From contig JANYBI010000160.1 of the NCBI GenBank assembly GCA_025360875.1, forward strand, positions 1 through 5,929: a stretch of DNA of 5,929 nucleotides. The letters are read 5' to 3'. Below the pieces are notes generated by a model that worked only from the letters and a program-made list of their open reading frames with translations, ran no database searches and had not been told where the DNA came from. Source of the stretch: Lentisphaerota bacterium. Lineage in GTDB: Bacteria > Verrucomicrobiota > Lentisphaeria > Victivallales > GWF2-50-93. Shown piece by piece: positions 5,820-5,929 of this stretch. The first letter of the stretch is position 1, and each line of letters opens with the position of its first letter. The position numbers and the translations under genes were made by a program.

Positions 5820-5929
5820 ATGAACATTCTAATCTGGACATATCACAGGGTTCTTCCCGAAGCTTCTCCGGGTGCTGTCCGCACAGAGATATTCGAGAAG
5901 CAGGTTGCGAGTCTCGCAAAATCCGGCCA
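5820..5929 (+). CDS. Probable polysaccharide deacetylase (NodB/CE4 family), N-terminal fragment; 3' end outside window
   Basis: From ATG 5820 the frame is open to the window edge: 36 codons plus two bases. It begins MNILIWTYHRVLPE and continues with a segment containing FEKQVASLAKSG. The pattern of a hydrophobic strand, then YHRV, then F-x-x-Q-x-x-x-L-x-x-x-G is typical of the start of polysaccharide deacetylases, metal-dependent enzymes that remove N- or O-acetyl groups from cell-wall or extracellular glycans. The metal-binding motifs lie beyond the window, so activity cannot be judged. An in-frame ATG at 5796 would place the start inside the heptamer repeat and adds residues not expected for the family, so 5820 is preferred. 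Only a weak GGA at 5807-5809 serves as ribosome-binding candidate. On the plus strand a TATAAT at 5672-5677 could be a -10 element, but no good -35 accompanies it. Confidence 0.65.
   Translation, partial: MNILIWTYHRVLPEASPGAVRTEIFEKQVASLAKSG

Overview
The window most resembles a chromosomal segment of a bacterium from the Planctomycetota-Verrucomicrobiota-Chlamydiota group, perhaps a Lentisphaerota or Verrucomicrobiota relative. This is an inference from three things: an LL-diaminopimelate aminotransferase (DapL) type lysine route, a stand-alone AICAR transformylase, and an intergenic inverted repeat built of AACATCG-like heptamers. I could not search a database, so the placement is tentative. 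Base composition looks moderate and even across the genes, and I saw no IS element, tRNA, rRNA or CRISPR array.

Left part (about 1-3119, + strand): a signalling cluster. A hybrid histidine kinase cut by the left edge just after its phosphoacceptor histidine is followed by a complete, related kinase with receiver domains at both ends (REC - coiled coil - HisKA - HATPase - REC). Sixteen bases further on is a small protein with two membrane helices. Neither kinase shows a DNA-binding output domain, and the complete one has no membrane segment. Phosphate probably passes to a separate phosphotransfer protein or regulator outside the window. The genes are closely spaced and probably form one transcript.

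Middle (3118-3170): hairpins between the convergent gene sets. The first is a good two-way intrinsic terminator.

Right part (3176-5595, - strand): two housekeeping biosynthetic genes, transcribed purH-like then dapL. The purH-like product is only the formyltransferase half of the usual bifunctional PurH, so the last step to IMP must be encoded elsewhere. DapL feeds lysine and peptidoglycan synthesis. Between them lies a near-perfect palindrome that begins in the purH-like stop codon but lacks the U-tract of a normal terminator.

Far right (5596-5929): an AT-rich divergent intergenic region with a plausible promoter for the purH-like gene, then a 91-base symmetrical element of 13 in-phase heptamers (5710-5800). 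It ends with the first 36 codons of a probable polysaccharide deacetylase gene (from 5820, + strand) that runs off the window.

I see no clearly new multi-gene system. The most unusual items are the heptamer inverted repeat, the split PurH, and the paired related hybrid kinases with an attached small membrane protein.
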